Numbered from the stretch's first letter, positions 49,958 to 59,669 are shown. The stretch: 64,000 bases of DNA from Chryseobacterium piscicola (GCF_900156685.1 NZ_FTOJ01000002.1:1-64000), one strand, 5' to 3'. The notes: a model not told the origin generated them from the sequence alone. A program made the numbers and translations.

Positions 49958-52900
49958 TGGCTATAACCAATACCACCGAAAAAGGCCTTGAAGCACACAT
50001 CTCTCAATATTTGGTCGATGCAAATAATTATCTGCTCCGCGAAAACAAGAGTTATGATAATGTGGCATGCATCGATCGGGATTTGCTGTTTCAATTTCTA
50101 GAAACTACGCAACCAAAAGCGGTCGCCAAACTAAAGCAATATCATAAAGAACTTTATGAGCAAAAAATAATTAAACGCCTGAATGATCAGATTCAAGCAA
50201 AGGGAATTATAGAAGTTTTGCGCAAAGGGATTACCGATGGTTTTACAGATACCAAGTTGAATTTATTTTATGATAAGCCTGTTTCCGCTTACAATGCAGG
50301 TGATAAAGCTTTGTATGATGCCAATTTGTTTTCGGTAATGCGACAGGTTTACTTCTCGCCAAATGATAAAAAATCATTGGATATGGTTATTTTCATTAAC
50401 GGTATTCCTCTAATATCTTTCGAGTTGAAAAATGAACTGACCAAACAAAATGTTCAACACGCTATAAAACAATACAAAACCGACCGGGATCCAAACGAAG
50501 AATTATTTCGTTTAGGAAGATTGATGGTCAATTTTGCGGTAGATACTGAAGAAGTTTGGATGTGTACACACCTTAAAAAAGACAAATCATACTTTCTCCC
50601 TTTTAACAAAGGAAATAACAATGGTGCAGGGAATCCACCAAATGACGGCATCAAAACTGATTATTTGTGGAAGGAGATTTTAACCAAGAATAATCTTACA
50701 GATATTATTCAGAATTATTGCCAACTGATTACAGAAGAAAAAGAATATGCAGATGCAAATGGTAAAATAACGACTAAGAAAGAAAAGAAACTCATATTCC
50801 CAAGATATCATCAGTTGTTTGCTGTTCGCAGTATTTTAGCAGATGCACAAGAAAAAGGATCTGGACAAAAATATTTAATTCAACATTCGGCAGGTTCGGG
50901 AAAATCAAATTCTATTTCTTGGCTGGCTCATCAATTAGTAGGATTACACGATAAATCTGGGAAAAACCATATTTTCGATACCGTTATTGTTGTAACAGAC
51001 CGCCGGGTTTTAGATGCGCAGATCAGAAATAATATCAAGCAATTTCAACAAGTGAAAGGAGTTGTTGAAGCCATTACAGATGGAGCAAAGCAGTTGAAAG
51101 AAGCATTGGAAGAAGGCAAAAAAATAATCATTACCACCATTCAGAAATTTCCTTTTATTGTAGAAGAAATCGGAGAATTGCCAGGAACTAATTTCGCCAT
51201 CATCATTGATGAAGCTCACAGTAGTTTAAGCGGACAAATGGCAAGAAAACTAAATGAGGCCCTTTCTAAAGTACAGGACGAGGATGAATTAAAAAATGAC
51301 ATTTCCGCCTATGAAGAAGATGAAGATGGCGACGTAGATGCCGAGGATCTAATAAGAGTTTTGATAAAGTCTAGGAAATTACTGCCAAACGCCAGTTACT
51401 TTGCTTTTACCGCAACGCCTAAAAATAAAACCTTAGAATTATTCGGCGTTCCTTATGCCGAAGGTGATCAAACAAAATTTTGTGCTTTTCATTTATATTC
51501 TATGAAACAAGCTATTGAAGAAGGTTTTATAATGGATGTATTGCAGAATTATACGACGTATCAAAGTTATTATGCTCTGCTGAAAAAAATTGAAGATGAC
51601 CCAGAATATGATAAACTGAATGCTCAAAAGAAATTAAGACATTATGTCGAAAGCCATGAACATGCCATAAAAAAGAAAGCTATTTTAATAATTAGCCATT
51701 TTGTAGAAAATGTAGTGCAGAAAAAAAGAATGGGCGGTTTGGCAAAAGCAATGTTGGTAACAAGTAGCAGAGCCAACGCAGTGAAATATAAAAAAGCATT
51801 TGATGATTATTTACAAAAAATCAATAGTCCATACAAAGCTATTGTTGCATTCTCTGGTGAAATAGACGGACAAACAGAAGTAAGCTTGAATGGCTTTCCA
51901 AGCAACTCAATTCCTGCAGAATTTGAGAAAAATGAATACAGTTTTCTATTAGTAGCAAATAAATTTCAAACCGGATTTGACCAGCCACTTTTGCATACCA
52001 TGTATGTAGATAAAAAATTAGGTGGCGTAAATGCGGTACAAACTTTATCTCGTTTGAATAGAAGTCATCCATTAAAGAAAGAAACTTTTGTTTTGGATTT
52101 TGCAAACAGTGTGGAAGAAATAGAAAACGCATTTAAACCCTATTTTGAAAGTACCATTTTAGGAGAAGCCACCGATCCTAATAAATTGTTTGATTTGCAG
52201 GATGCTTTAGATAACTTTCAAGTTTATACAAAAGAACAAGTTGTTGCGTTTTCTGATATGATTTTGTCTAGCGTTCCGGTTGATCAGCTCCATGCAATGT
52301 TAGATCATTCATCTGCTACGTTTAGAAACGATCTAGTTGAAGAGCAACAAGTAGATTTCAGAGCAAAAGTTAAGACATATGTTCGTTTATACATTTTTCT
52401 ATCACAAATTGTATCTTTTGAAAATGCTTATTTAGAAAGGCTTTACATTTTCTTAAACCATCTGCAAAACAAGTTGGGCGGCGATACTCCAATTGATTTT
52501 GCACAAGGCATTTTGGATAATATTGATATGGACAGTTACCGTCTGCAGCTAGAAGCAACTACAAATATGGTAATGGAACAAGGTGAGGATTTGAAACCAA
52601 TGCCAACTGATATGAGAGGTGGAAAAAGCGATACAGATAAAGATTTGCTTTCAAATATTTTACAAACATTTAATGATAGATATGGAACGCAATTTGAAAG
52701 TGCAGACAAAGTAAGACAAATGGTAGAAAGCATCGCGAATGATGTTGCCAAAAACGAAGAATTGCTAAATTCGATGAAATATTCTGATGAGCAAAATGCA
52801 AGAATAACCAATGACAAAATTGCCCAACAAGAACTGCTAAAACATATAACTACTAATTTTGATTTTTATAAACTAATCAATGACAATAAAGAAGCAAAAG

Positions 52901-52971
52901 AAGATTTTAATTCGATGTTGTTTGGAATGGTGAAGGAAATATTTAATAGAGGGATAGGTAAAAGTATTTAA
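49957..52971 (+). CDS. hsdR: Type I restriction enzyme subunit R
   Basis: 1004 aa. N-terminal PD-(D/E)xK nuclease: D142 and E156-L-K158 in L-I-S-F-E-L-K-N-E. Superfamily 2 translocase: Walker A A-G-S-G-K-S (313-317), V-V-T-D-R-R-V-L, DEAH box at 418-421, A-F-T-A-T-P, and motif VI L-S-R-L-N-R. A helical C-terminal domain binds HsdM. It translocates DNA and cuts when unmethylated targets are found. All catalytic residues are present, so restriction should be active. Last gene of the operon; ends at 52971 with no strong terminator close by. Confidence 0.96.
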   Translation: MAITNTTEKGLEAHISQYLVDANNYLLRENKSYDNVACIDRDLLFQFLETTQPKAVAKLKQYHKELYEQKIIKRLNDQIQAKGIIEVLRKGITDGFTDTKLNLFYDKPVSAYNAGDKALYDANLFSVMRQVYFSPNDKKSLDMVIFINGIPLISFELKNELTKQNVQHAIKQYKTDRDPNEELFRLGRLMVNFAVDTEEVWMCTHLKKDKSYFLPFNKGNNNGAGNPPNDGIKTDYLWKEILTKNNLTDIIQNYCQLITEEKEYADANGKITTKKEKKLIFPRYHQLFAVRSILADAQEKGSGQKYLIQHSAGSGKSNSISWLAHQLVGLHDKSGKNHIFDTVIVVTDRRVLDAQIRNNIKQFQQVKGVVEAITDGAKQLKEALEEGKKIIITTIQKFPFIVEEIGELPGTNFAIIIDEAHSSLSGQMARKLNEALSKVQDEDELKNDISAYEEDEDGDVDAEDLIRVLIKSRKLLPNASYFAFTATPKNKTLELFGVPYAEGDQTKFCAFHLYSMKQAIEEGFIMDVLQNYTTYQSYYALLKKIEDDPEYDKLNAQKKLRHYVESHEHAIKKKAILIISHFVENVVQKKRMGGLAKAMLVTSSRANAVKYKKAFDDYLQKINSPYKAIVAFSGEIDGQTEVSLNGFPSNSIPAEFEKNEYSFLLVANKFQTGFDQPLLHTMYVDKKLGGVNAVQTLSRLNRSHPLKKETFVLDFANSVEEIENAFKPYFESTILGEATDPNKLFDLQDALDNFQVYTKEQVVAFSDMILSSVPVDQLHAMLDHSSATFRNDLVEEQQVDFRAKVKTYVRLYIFLSQIVSFENAYLERLYIFLNHLQNKLGGDTPIDFAQGILDNIDMDSYRLQLEATTNMVMEQGEDLKPMPTDMRGGKSDTDKDLLSNILQTFNDRYGTQFESADKVRQMVESIANDVAKNEELLNSMKYSDEQNARITNDKIAQQELLKHITTNFDFYKLINDNKEAKEDFNSMLFGMVKEIFNRGIGKSI

Positions 52972-53007
52972 GTAAAAATATTAGGTGATTTGAAGCATTT
53001 GTAGTTT

Positions 53008-53292
53008 ATGGAAATTAAGGATAAAAAAAAATCTATAAAGCCAATGATGACTCTACTCAAATCAATATCCAATTTGAGCAAGATACGGTTTAGCTTACTC
53101 AATCACAAATAGCAGACCTATTCGAGACCAAACCTCAGAACGCAATATAAACTAGAAAAACATATCCGAAGAAGAATTTACCGAGAATGAAATTTGTAAG
53201 TTTTTCTTACAAGTTCAAAAAAGAAAGTGCAAGAACTTTAAAAAGGAACTAATTGCATTAAAATTTAGATGCAATTAGTTCTGGTAGTTACG
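53008..53292 (+). pseudogene. Decayed RhuM-family gene, first copy
   Basis: ATG at 53008 starts M-E-I-K-D-K-K. After a slip in the following A run, another frame reads I-Y-K-A-N-D-D-S-T-Q-I-N-I-Q-F-E-Q-D-T-V, a stop where the family has Trp, then L-T-Q-S-Q-I-A-D-L-F-E-T-K-P-Q-N. Further on, K-E-L-I-A-L and N-L-D-A-I-S fit the later part. This is the N-terminal DNA-binding-like domain of RhuM (virulence RhuM family). It has at least three frameshifts or stops. It resembles the next gene, so the two were related neighbours. Confidence 0.75.
53246..53281. repeat. 13-bp perfect palindrome within the RhuM relic
   Basis: GAACTAATTGCAT (53246-53258) and its exact complement (53269-53281) around 10 nt. 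No T run follows, so it is not a clear terminator. Confidence 0.5.
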
Positions 53293-53351
53293 AATAAATA
53301 CTATTAATTAAATCAAAAATATTTCTGAAATTTGCAGAACAATTATATTTA

Positions 53352-54322
53352 ATGGAAACCCAAAACTATATAGAAATATTTCAAGATGAAGAATCAGGTA
53401 TTACATTAGATGTAAAACTTGATGGAGAAACAGTATGGTTAGATCAATATCAACTTGAAACACTTTTTGATACTGATCGTACATCTGTTGGTCGTCACTT
53501 AAGAAATATTTATGCTTCTAATGAATTAGATAAAGAAGCAACTAGTGCAAAAATTGCACAAGTTCAAATAGAAGGAGGTAGAGAAATAAAAAGGAACATA
53601 AATGTTTATAATTTAGATGCTATTTTATCTGTAGGTTATAGAGTTAATTCTAAAAAAGGAACTGCTTTTAGAATCTGGGCAAACAAAATTTTAAAAGAAT
53701 ATTTAGTAAAAGGTTATTCCATTAACGAAAAAAGATTAGCACAAAAAGAACAAGAAGTTCAACTTCTGAAAAATGGAATTCAGATTCTAAGTCGCGCTAT
53801 TGAAGAGAAAGCCAATGAAAATGAGTGTTTATCTGTTTTTTGAAAAGGTTTACAATTATTAGATGATTACGATCACGAGCAATTAGATTCCAAAGGTTTA
53901 ACTAAAAAACAAGCAATTTATCCAACCAGAGAAGATTACCAGGAACTCATCAATCAAATGGTTGTAGATTTTGATTCGCAAGTGTTTGGAAAAGAAAAAG
54001 ATCAAAATTTTCAAAGTTCCATAGCGCAAATAGAAAAAGGTTTTGGAGAAAAAATTTTTATCCAACTTTGGAAGAGAAAGCCACGATGCTTTTGTAATTA
54101 GTTGTGAAAAATCATTCTTTCGTTGATGGCAATAAAAGAATCGCAGCAGCGTGTTTTCTGAAATTTTTGCAAAGCAATCAAATGCTTTACAACGCACAAA
54201 ATGAACTTATTATTGGCAATGACACTTTAGCAAGTTTGACTTTGCTTATCGCATCGAGTAAACCTGAAGAAATGCAAACTGTGAAAAAATTAGTTATCAG
54301 TGTTTTAAATAGAAATAGATAG
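53352..54322 (+). pseudogene. rhuM: Broken RhuM-family gene with Fic-like C-terminus, second copy
   Basis: The first 163 codons are intact: I-T-L-D-V-K-L-D-G-E-T-V-W-L-D-Q-Y-Q-L-E, R-T-S-V-G-R-H-L-R-N-I-Y, N-L-D-A-I-L-S-V-G-Y-R-V-N-S. TGA at 53841 interrupts in mid-gene. The frame continues (G-L-Q-L-L-D-D-Y-D-H) to about 54050, where a one-base slip in an A/T run shifts frame. Then P-T-L-E-E-K-A-T-M-L-L, a TAA at 54095, and V-V-K-N-H-S-F-V-D-G-N-K-R-I-A-A-A, a Fic/Doc-like H-x-F-x-D-G-N-K-R motif, to the stop at 54320. Three lesions make it inactive. RhuM-type genes often accompany type I restriction loci. The family's role is not settled. Confidence 0.87.
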
Positions 54323-54490
54323 GTTGATGAATGATAAAATGTAAATGTTCAGTATATATTTTAACAAATTACACTTATAAATCAGTATCTTATTTGTACC
54401 ACAATGAAATAAATAAATGATCTTCCATATTGGTTATTTTTGAATAAAAATGAAATATTCATCGAAAAGTCTTAATCCGTATAAACATCT

Positions 54491-54527
54491 AAAAACCGCT
54501 ATTGTAAACGTATGTAGCGGTTTTTTT
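54491..54527 (+). terminator. Terminator-type hairpin
   Basis: AAAAACCGCTA and TAGCGGTTTTT around a 13-nt loop, followed by T. No functional gene directly precedes it; it would end read-through from the hsd/RhuM region. Confidence 0.75.
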
Positions 54528-54798
54528 GCACAATAATCATTGTTTTTCTGTTATAAAGACTGTTTTTAATTCATTCGCTGAACCTTATTTCTACCGGAAC
54601 TTAAGGGTTAAAATTTGTAAAAGAAATGTTCGGATTCATTGATGCATATTAAGGAACTGATTGCCTTGTTCAGCTTTTATGATGCAAATCTTGATTAAAA
54701 TATACATTGTTCCTATAATTTGGCAAAGTTTTGATTAAAATTTTATCATTGCGATCTAATGTAATGAATAAACAAAAAAAATTTGACTTTTATAAGGA

Positions 54799-54814
54799 TA
54801 AACGTTTAACCAAA
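54799..54814. promoter_or_regulatory. Candidate LacI-family operator O1
   Basis: TAAACGTTTAACCAAA with palindromic core TAAACGTTTA (54799-54808). The same 16 bases occur at 56047-56062. LacI-type operators have a central CG in such palindromes. It is about 220 bp before the regulator gene. Confidence 0.6.
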
Positions 54815-54972
54815 ATTTAATATAAGATCTGAATTTTGTAATAGTAAATTAATATTTAAATCATTTCAGATTGTTAAGTGATTGATTTGGTGTATTTTAA
54901 TTAATATTCCTGTATGCAATAAAAATTTGCCAAATTACACTTTTTTTTGAATTAGAGAAAAAAATAAGACTA

Positions 54973-55003
54973 TTGTTTATTTAATTTATTATTGAATACT
55001 TTG
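54973..55003 (+). promoter_or_regulatory. Candidate promoter of the LacI-type regulator gene
   Basis: TTG at 54973-54975, 20-nt spacer, ATACTTTG at 54996-55003 (one base off consensus). The ATG at 55021 follows after about 17 nt. Confidence 0.45.
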
Positions 55004-55020
55004 CATTGTAAATCAGACCA

Positions 55021-56028
55021 ATGAAAAGAGCATCCATAAAAGATATTGCCAAAATTGCCGGAGTTTCCGTGGCAACTGTCTCGTATGTTCTTAATAAAAA
55101 AGAAGGACAGCGAATTAGCGAAGATACCAAGAAAAAAATTTTTGAAATTGCTGAAACGATTAACTATGTTCCAAACAAGATTGCCAGAAGTCTTCAAAAC
55201 AACAAAAGTAAATTGCTGGGTTTGATTGTTGCTGATATATCCAATGATTTTTATTCCAGCATCGCTAGACATCTGGAAGATAAAGCTTTAAAATTGGGTT
55301 ACACCTTGATTATTGGAAGTTCTGACGAAAATTCTGAAAAATTTGAAAAGCTGATTGAACTTTTCTCTCAGCAGCAGGTGGATGGGATGATCGTTGCGCC
55401 AGTGGCAGGTTCTGAAGAAATTCTCCAAAAACTAATGGCGAAAAATTATCCGCTTGTGACAATAGACAGGTATCTGAAAGGAGTTAATATTCCCGGCGTG
55501 ATTTTGAATAACCGTGAAGTTGCAGAAAGCACAACCAATTTCCTTTTGCAAAAAGATTTTGATCAAATCATCTACATTGGCTATGAAACGAAATTGCCAC
55601 ATCTTTTGGATAGACAGTATGGTTTCGAAACCACCATTTCTGAGTTTGGAAATGGTATTGTAAACAAAAATATTCTGGTCGGTTTAGAAAATATTACCCA
55701 GGAAATACAAACTAAGCTTAAAGAAGTTTTAGGAAAAAAACCACAGAATACTGCACTGTATTTTTCTAGTAATAAGCTTGCTGTAGCGGGTTTGGCTTAT
55801 CTTGTGAAAAATAACATCCAGGTTCCTAATGATGTTTCTGTTGTTGCTTTTGATGAGACAGAGGCGTATCAATTATTTCCGGCCGAGATCACTTATGTAA
55901 AGCAACCTTTGGAAGAAATGGCAGATGAAGCTGTGAAATTATTGGATATGCAGATCAATCAATACAGTTCTACAGCCAAGAAAATTACCCTTCCCGGAAT
56001 GCTTATTATTCAAAATTCTACAAAATAA
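55021..56028 (+). CDS. LacI-family transcriptional regulator of the sugar locus
   Basis: 335 aa. N-terminal helix-turn-helix: I-K-D-I-A-K-I-A-G-V-S-V-A-T-V-S-Y-V-L-N (about 5-24), then the hinge Y-V-P-N-K-I-A-R-S-L-Q. The rest is a periplasmic-binding-protein-like sugar sensor (G-L-I-V-A-D-I-S-N-D-F-Y, Q-V-D-G-M-I-V-A-P, F-D-E-T-E-A-Y-Q-L-F). It should bind the palindromes at 54799 and 56047 and release them on sugar or sugar-phosphate binding. Gap to the kinase gene is 36 bp and contains the second operator. Confidence 0.94.
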   Translation: MKRASIKDIAKIAGVSVATVSYVLNKKEGQRISEDTKKKIFEIAETINYVPNKIARSLQNNKSKLLGLIVADISNDFYSSIARHLEDKALKLGYTLIIGSSDENSEKFEKLIELFSQQQVDGMIVAPVAGSEEILQKLMAKNYPLVTIDRYLKGVNIPGVILNNREVAESTTNFLLQKDFDQIIYIGYETKLPHLLDRQYGFETTISEFGNGIVNKNILVGLENITQEIQTKLKEVLGKKPQNTALYFSSNKLAVAGLAYLVKNNIQVPNDVSVVAFDETEAYQLFPAEITYVKQPLEEMADEAVKLLDMQINQYSSTAKKITLPGMLIIQNSTK

Positions 56029-56046
56029 TTTTTTTATCAATTAACT

Positions 56047-56062
56047 TAAACGTTTAACCAAA
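56047..56062. promoter_or_regulatory. Candidate LacI-family operator O2
   Basis: TAAACGTTTAACCAAA, identical to 54799-54814, ending 2 nt before the kinase ATG at 56065. Binding here would block transcription or translation of the kinase operon. Confidence 0.65.
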
Positions 56063-56064
56063 TT

Positions 56065-56979
56065 ATGAATACCAATACTAATTCTTATGCCGTATGTTTC
56101 GGAGAAGTTCTCTGGGATATTTTTCCTGCCGGTTCCAGAGCTGGAGGCGCACCTTTCAACGTAGCTTATAATCTTGATAAAATGGGTCTCAACGTCCAGA
56201 TGATCAGCAAAATTGGTGATGATGAGCTTGGCAACGATCTTCTAAAACAAATCAAAAGCTGGAACATCTCTACAGATTTTATACAAATAGATGAAGAAAG
56301 ACCCACAGGAACTGTTCTTGCTAATTTTGATGAACAAGGCGAAGCGCATTATGATATCGTACAAGATGTAGCTTGGGATCACATCAAAATTTTACCGGAA
56401 CATAAAGTGCTTGTTACCAATGCTGAAGCTTTCGTTTTTGGAAGTCTGATCGCGAGAAATGAAGTGTCGAAAAATACTTTGCTTGAATTAATTGAACATT
56501 CAAAATTCAGGGTTTTTGATGTGAATTTTCGTCCGCCTTTTATAGATTTTGATTTTGTAAAAACACTACTCGGTAAAGCTGATCTTGTGAAAATGAACAA
56601 AGCCGAATTAAGACAAATTATCGAGTTTCTTGGTGAAGAATATGCAGATGAAGACAAGAGTATGAAGTTTATTCAGGAACACTTTGACCTGAACGAAATT
56701 GTGCTTACCAAAGGCAGCAAAGGTGCCAGGTATTTTGTAAAAGATCAGAATTATACTTTTCCTGCAGTTTCCATAGAGGTTAATGATACTGTGGGCAGCG
56801 GAGATTCTTTCCTTGCGGGCTTTTTATCGAAAAGAATTCAGTGCAAAACGGCTGATGAGATTATGAAACAAGCCGTTTCATTAGGCGCATTTATCACATC
56901 AAAATCAGGTGCTTGTCCGGATTACACCTACGAAGAATTCAAGTCATTCCGGGAAGAGCATTACAGTCAAACTATTTAA
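56065..56979 (+). CDS. PfkB-family fructokinase
   Basis: 304 aa. Ribokinase/PfkB fold: N-terminal F-G-E-V-L-W-D-I-F-P, the substrate glycine pair in R-A-G-G-A-P-F-N-V-A-Y-N-L, and the C-terminal signature N-D-T-V-G-S-G-D-S-F-L-A-G-F with catalytic Asp. The start and the G-G-A-P-F-N-V-A motif match bacterial fructokinases. It phosphorylates fructose (product fructose-6-phosphate expected). Next to a hexose permease and a ketose epimerase, this fits a ketohexose route. The MFS gene follows 9 bp later. Confidence 0.9.
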   Translation: MNTNTNSYAVCFGEVLWDIFPAGSRAGGAPFNVAYNLDKMGLNVQMISKIGDDELGNDLLKQIKSWNISTDFIQIDEERPTGTVLANFDEQGEAHYDIVQDVAWDHIKILPEHKVLVTNAEAFVFGSLIARNEVSKNTLLELIEHSKFRVFDVNFRPPFIDFDFVKTLLGKADLVKMNKAELRQIIEFLGEEYADEDKSMKFIQEHFDLNEIVLTKGSKGARYFVKDQNYTFPAVSIEVNDTVGSGDSFLAGFLSKRIQCKTADEIMKQAVSLGAFITSKSGACPDYTYEEFKSFREEHYSQTI

Positions 56980-56988
56980 ATACATACT

Positions 56989-58233
56989 ATGAAAACTACA
57001 AAATTTACAGAAAAGAAATACTATGTCATACTGGCATTTGTGATTTCACTATTTTTCTTTTGGGCGATTGCCTTAACAATGGGCGATGTTCTCAATAAGC
57101 ATTTCCAGAATGTACTGAACATCTCCAAGTCTGAATCAGGATTGGTACAGCTTTCAATCTTCGGTGCTTATGCATTAATGGGCATTCCTGCGGGGTTGTT
57201 TATGAAGAAATTTGGGTATAAAATGGGCGTTATATTAGGATTATCGCTCTTTGCTCTCGGATCTTTTCTTTTCATTCCGGCAGCTAATCAGATGTCATTT
57301 AATTTTTTCAGAATAGCACTATTCGTTCTGGCAATGGGAATGGCAACTCTGGAAACCGTGGCTCACCCTTTTGTAGCAGCTTTAGGAAATGAGAAAACCA
57401 GTGATCAACGCGTTAATTTCGCACAATCTTTTAATGGATTGGGAGCCATTATCGGTCCGCTTTTGGGAGGTTTTTTCATCTTTGGGAAATCTGGTTTGGG
57501 TGATAACTCATTAGATTCTGTAAAAGATCTTTACACCTGGATTGGCGTTGTGATCTTAACGATTGCGATTATTTTTTCTTTTATCAAAGTTCCAAATCTC
57601 AAAGATCCTCACGCAGAAGATAGTATGATTTCTGAAAAAGAAAATGGAGTAGAAACATTGGTTTCAGATCCTCACGCTCCACTTTACAAGCAGAGGCATT
57701 TTATTTTTGCAGTAATCGCACAGTTTTTCAACATCGCTGCACAAGGCGGAACCTGGGCATATTTTATTAATTACGGAGTAGAAAAAATGAATCTTCCAGA
57801 AATTGAGGCGTCTTATTACTTTTCTTTAAGTATGGCAATGATGATGATTGGACGTTTTGTAGGAACATTTTTAATGAAATTCATAGCGCCCAATAAGCTT
57901 TTGGCAATTTTCACAGCGTGCAATATTGTCTTATGTCTTATTATTTCTCAGAGTTTCGGCTGGGCATCTTTCATCAGCTTAATTTTACTGAATCTCTTTT
58001 TGAGCGTGATGTATCCTACCATTTTTAGTCTTGGACTCAAAAGATTGGGCAACAAAGTGCCACAGGCTTCTTCATTCCTTGTAATGGCGATGTTTGGAGG
58101 GGCAGTTTTTCCACCTTTGATGGGGAAAATTGCTGAGAAAGATATTGCACACGCTTATCTTCTTCCAATCATTTGTTATGCTGTTATTTTATTATTTGCT
58201 TTAAAATTCTACAAGCCAAAAACGCTTAAATAA
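56989..58233 (+). CDS. MFS sugar permease (FucP/glucose-galactose type)
   Basis: 414 aa with 12 predicted membrane helices. The first reads Y-Y-V-I-L-A-F-V-I-S-L-F-F-F-W-A-I-A-L, and L-E-T-V-A-H-P-F-V-A-A-L-G follows in helix 4. These are typical of the FHS family (fucose, glucose/galactose symporters). It should import the sugar across the inner membrane with protons. A central loop of about 50 residues carries D-P-H-A repeats. Cotranscribed with the kinase (9 bp) and the porin (1 bp). Confidence 0.9.
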   Translation: MKTTKFTEKKYYVILAFVISLFFFWAIALTMGDVLNKHFQNVLNISKSESGLVQLSIFGAYALMGIPAGLFMKKFGYKMGVILGLSLFALGSFLFIPAANQMSFNFFRIALFVLAMGMATLETVAHPFVAALGNEKTSDQRVNFAQSFNGLGAIIGPLLGGFFIFGKSGLGDNSLDSVKDLYTWIGVVILTIAIIFSFIKVPNLKDPHAEDSMISEKENGVETLVSDPHAPLYKQRHFIFAVIAQFFNIAAQGGTWAYFINYGVEKMNLPEIEASYYFSLSMAMMMIGRFVGTFLMKFIAPNKLLAIFTACNIVLCLIISQSFGWASFISLILLNLFLSVMYPTIFSLGLKRLGNKVPQASSFLVMAMFGGAVFPPLMGKIAEKDIAHAYLLPIICYAVILLFALKFYKPKTLK

Positions 58234-58234
58234 A

Positions 58235-59647
58235 ATGAAGAACTTCAATGTTTTTAAATACAGCTTTTGGTTTTTATTAATCATCAGCCAGATGACGAAC
58301 GCACAAATTGTGATCACCAATAAAGATTTTTCTTTCGGCACAACAGGTAGAATTGGCGTAGGATATTCTCCGAATGCAGATGGAAAAACCGGAAGACAAC
58401 TGAATCTTAATAACCAAGGATCATTGGGAGGAAGAATGGATCAAGGCGATTACGTCGATTTTTTACCGGCTTTTCACTTCACACCTGTTGTGAATGGCGA
58501 CAGTGCAAAATCAACCAAGATTGATATGCAGGCAAGATTGAGTTTCTATTCTGGTGGTACTTTTCTTGGGAATGTAGATTCAAAATCCAATCAGGGAATG
58601 ATCATCGCCCTGCCGGAAGCTTTTGTGGAGGCTCGAAATATTATGGGAAGCGATTGGGATGTCTGGGCAGGATCACGATGGCTGAGATATGATGACGTGC
58701 ATATTGCAGATTATTTTTACTTCGATGACCATTCGGCGACGGGTTGGGGATTGAGGCATAAAAATACCAGATTCTCTATGTTTTTCCCGGCAGCGATTGA
58801 TACCGCAGCAAGTAACACCACGCCGTATTCTTACACCAATGTCATTAGTGGAACAAAAAATTTAATCTACAGACAAAGAGAAGTTTTTATTTTGGAACAG
58901 ATCATTCCATTCAAAAATACTAATCATAAACTGAAACTTCTTGCAGAGTTCCATAACGTAGATCAATCTGGAAAAAACTCAATGGAGCAGTATCCATCTG
59001 ATCAAGGCTGGGTTTTGGGAGCTAAATTTAATTCTAATTTAAAAACAAAAATCGCTGGTTCTTTCAACCAAATTTCTGTAAGATACGGAAGTGGAATTGC
59101 CAACGGAGGAGACAGTGGAAACACCCAGACCTGGCGAACTTACGGTGCTCCCGATGAAGAGACCAAAACCTACAAAGATGCTTATTCATTTTCGGCGGTA
59201 GAGCATATTTTGTTGAATCTTTCCCATAAATGGTCTGCCAATGCTTATGCCGTTTTTACTATGAGCAAAGGCGGATCAAATAGTAATAACAAAGCGATTG
59301 ATTACTTTCAAAGAGAGATTTTCAACAAAAAATCAGAGTTTAATACAGGTTTAAGAGCGACTTATTATTTCAATAATTGGTTTCATATCCTTTCAGAATT
59401 ACACTTCGCAACAAGGAAAGACGGTAATCAGAATTCAGCTTCTATGACAAAACTAGTTTTAGCGCCAACCATTGTTCCCACTGCTGAAAGAAGTGTTTGG
59501 GCAAGACCGCACATTCGTTTCATTGCAGAAGTTTCACGGTATAATGATCAGGCAATAAACAGTTTGTACTCTCCATTTCTACAGCAATCCGGAGCAAAGA
59601 GATTCGGAACTTACTTTGGTGTGAGAACAGAATGGTGGATTTTCTAA
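58235..59647 (+). CDS. LamB-like outer-membrane carbohydrate porin
   Basis: 470 aa, signal peptide to about residue 24 (M-T-N-A-Q). The start F-S-F-G-T-T-G-R-I-G-V-G-Y resembles maltoporins, as do W-A-G-S-R-W-L-R-Y-D-D-V-H-I-A-D-Y-F-Y and the alternating aromatic barrel strands to the C-terminal V-R-T-E-W-W-I-F. It allows passive entry of sugar or short oligosaccharide. One base separates it from the permease stop. Together with the downstream SusC/D it gives two entry routes at the outer membrane. Confidence 0.8.
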   Translation: MKNFNVFKYSFWFLLIISQMTNAQIVITNKDFSFGTTGRIGVGYSPNADGKTGRQLNLNNQGSLGGRMDQGDYVDFLPAFHFTPVVNGDSAKSTKIDMQARLSFYSGGTFLGNVDSKSNQGMIIALPEAFVEARNIMGSDWDVWAGSRWLRYDDVHIADYFYFDDHSATGWGLRHKNTRFSMFFPAAIDTAASNTTPYSYTNVISGTKNLIYRQREVFILEQIIPFKNTNHKLKLLAEFHNVDQSGKNSMEQYPSDQGWVLGAKFNSNLKTKIAGSFNQISVRYGSGIANGGDSGNTQTWRTYGAPDEETKTYKDAYSFSAVEHILLNLSHKWSANAYAVFTMSKGGSNSNNKAIDYFQREIFNKKSEFNTGLRATYYFNNWFHILSELHFATRKDGNQNSASMTKLVLAPTIVPTAERSVWARPHIRFIAEVSRYNDQAINSLYSPFLQQSGAKRFGTYFGVRTEWWIF

Positions 59648-59669
59648 TTAAAAATTTAAAACTAAAAAA

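Noticed and set aside
54104-54322. Separate 72-aa Fic-like gene
   Set aside because: It continues the broken RhuM gene in register; the apparent GTG start is only the codon after the TAA lesion.
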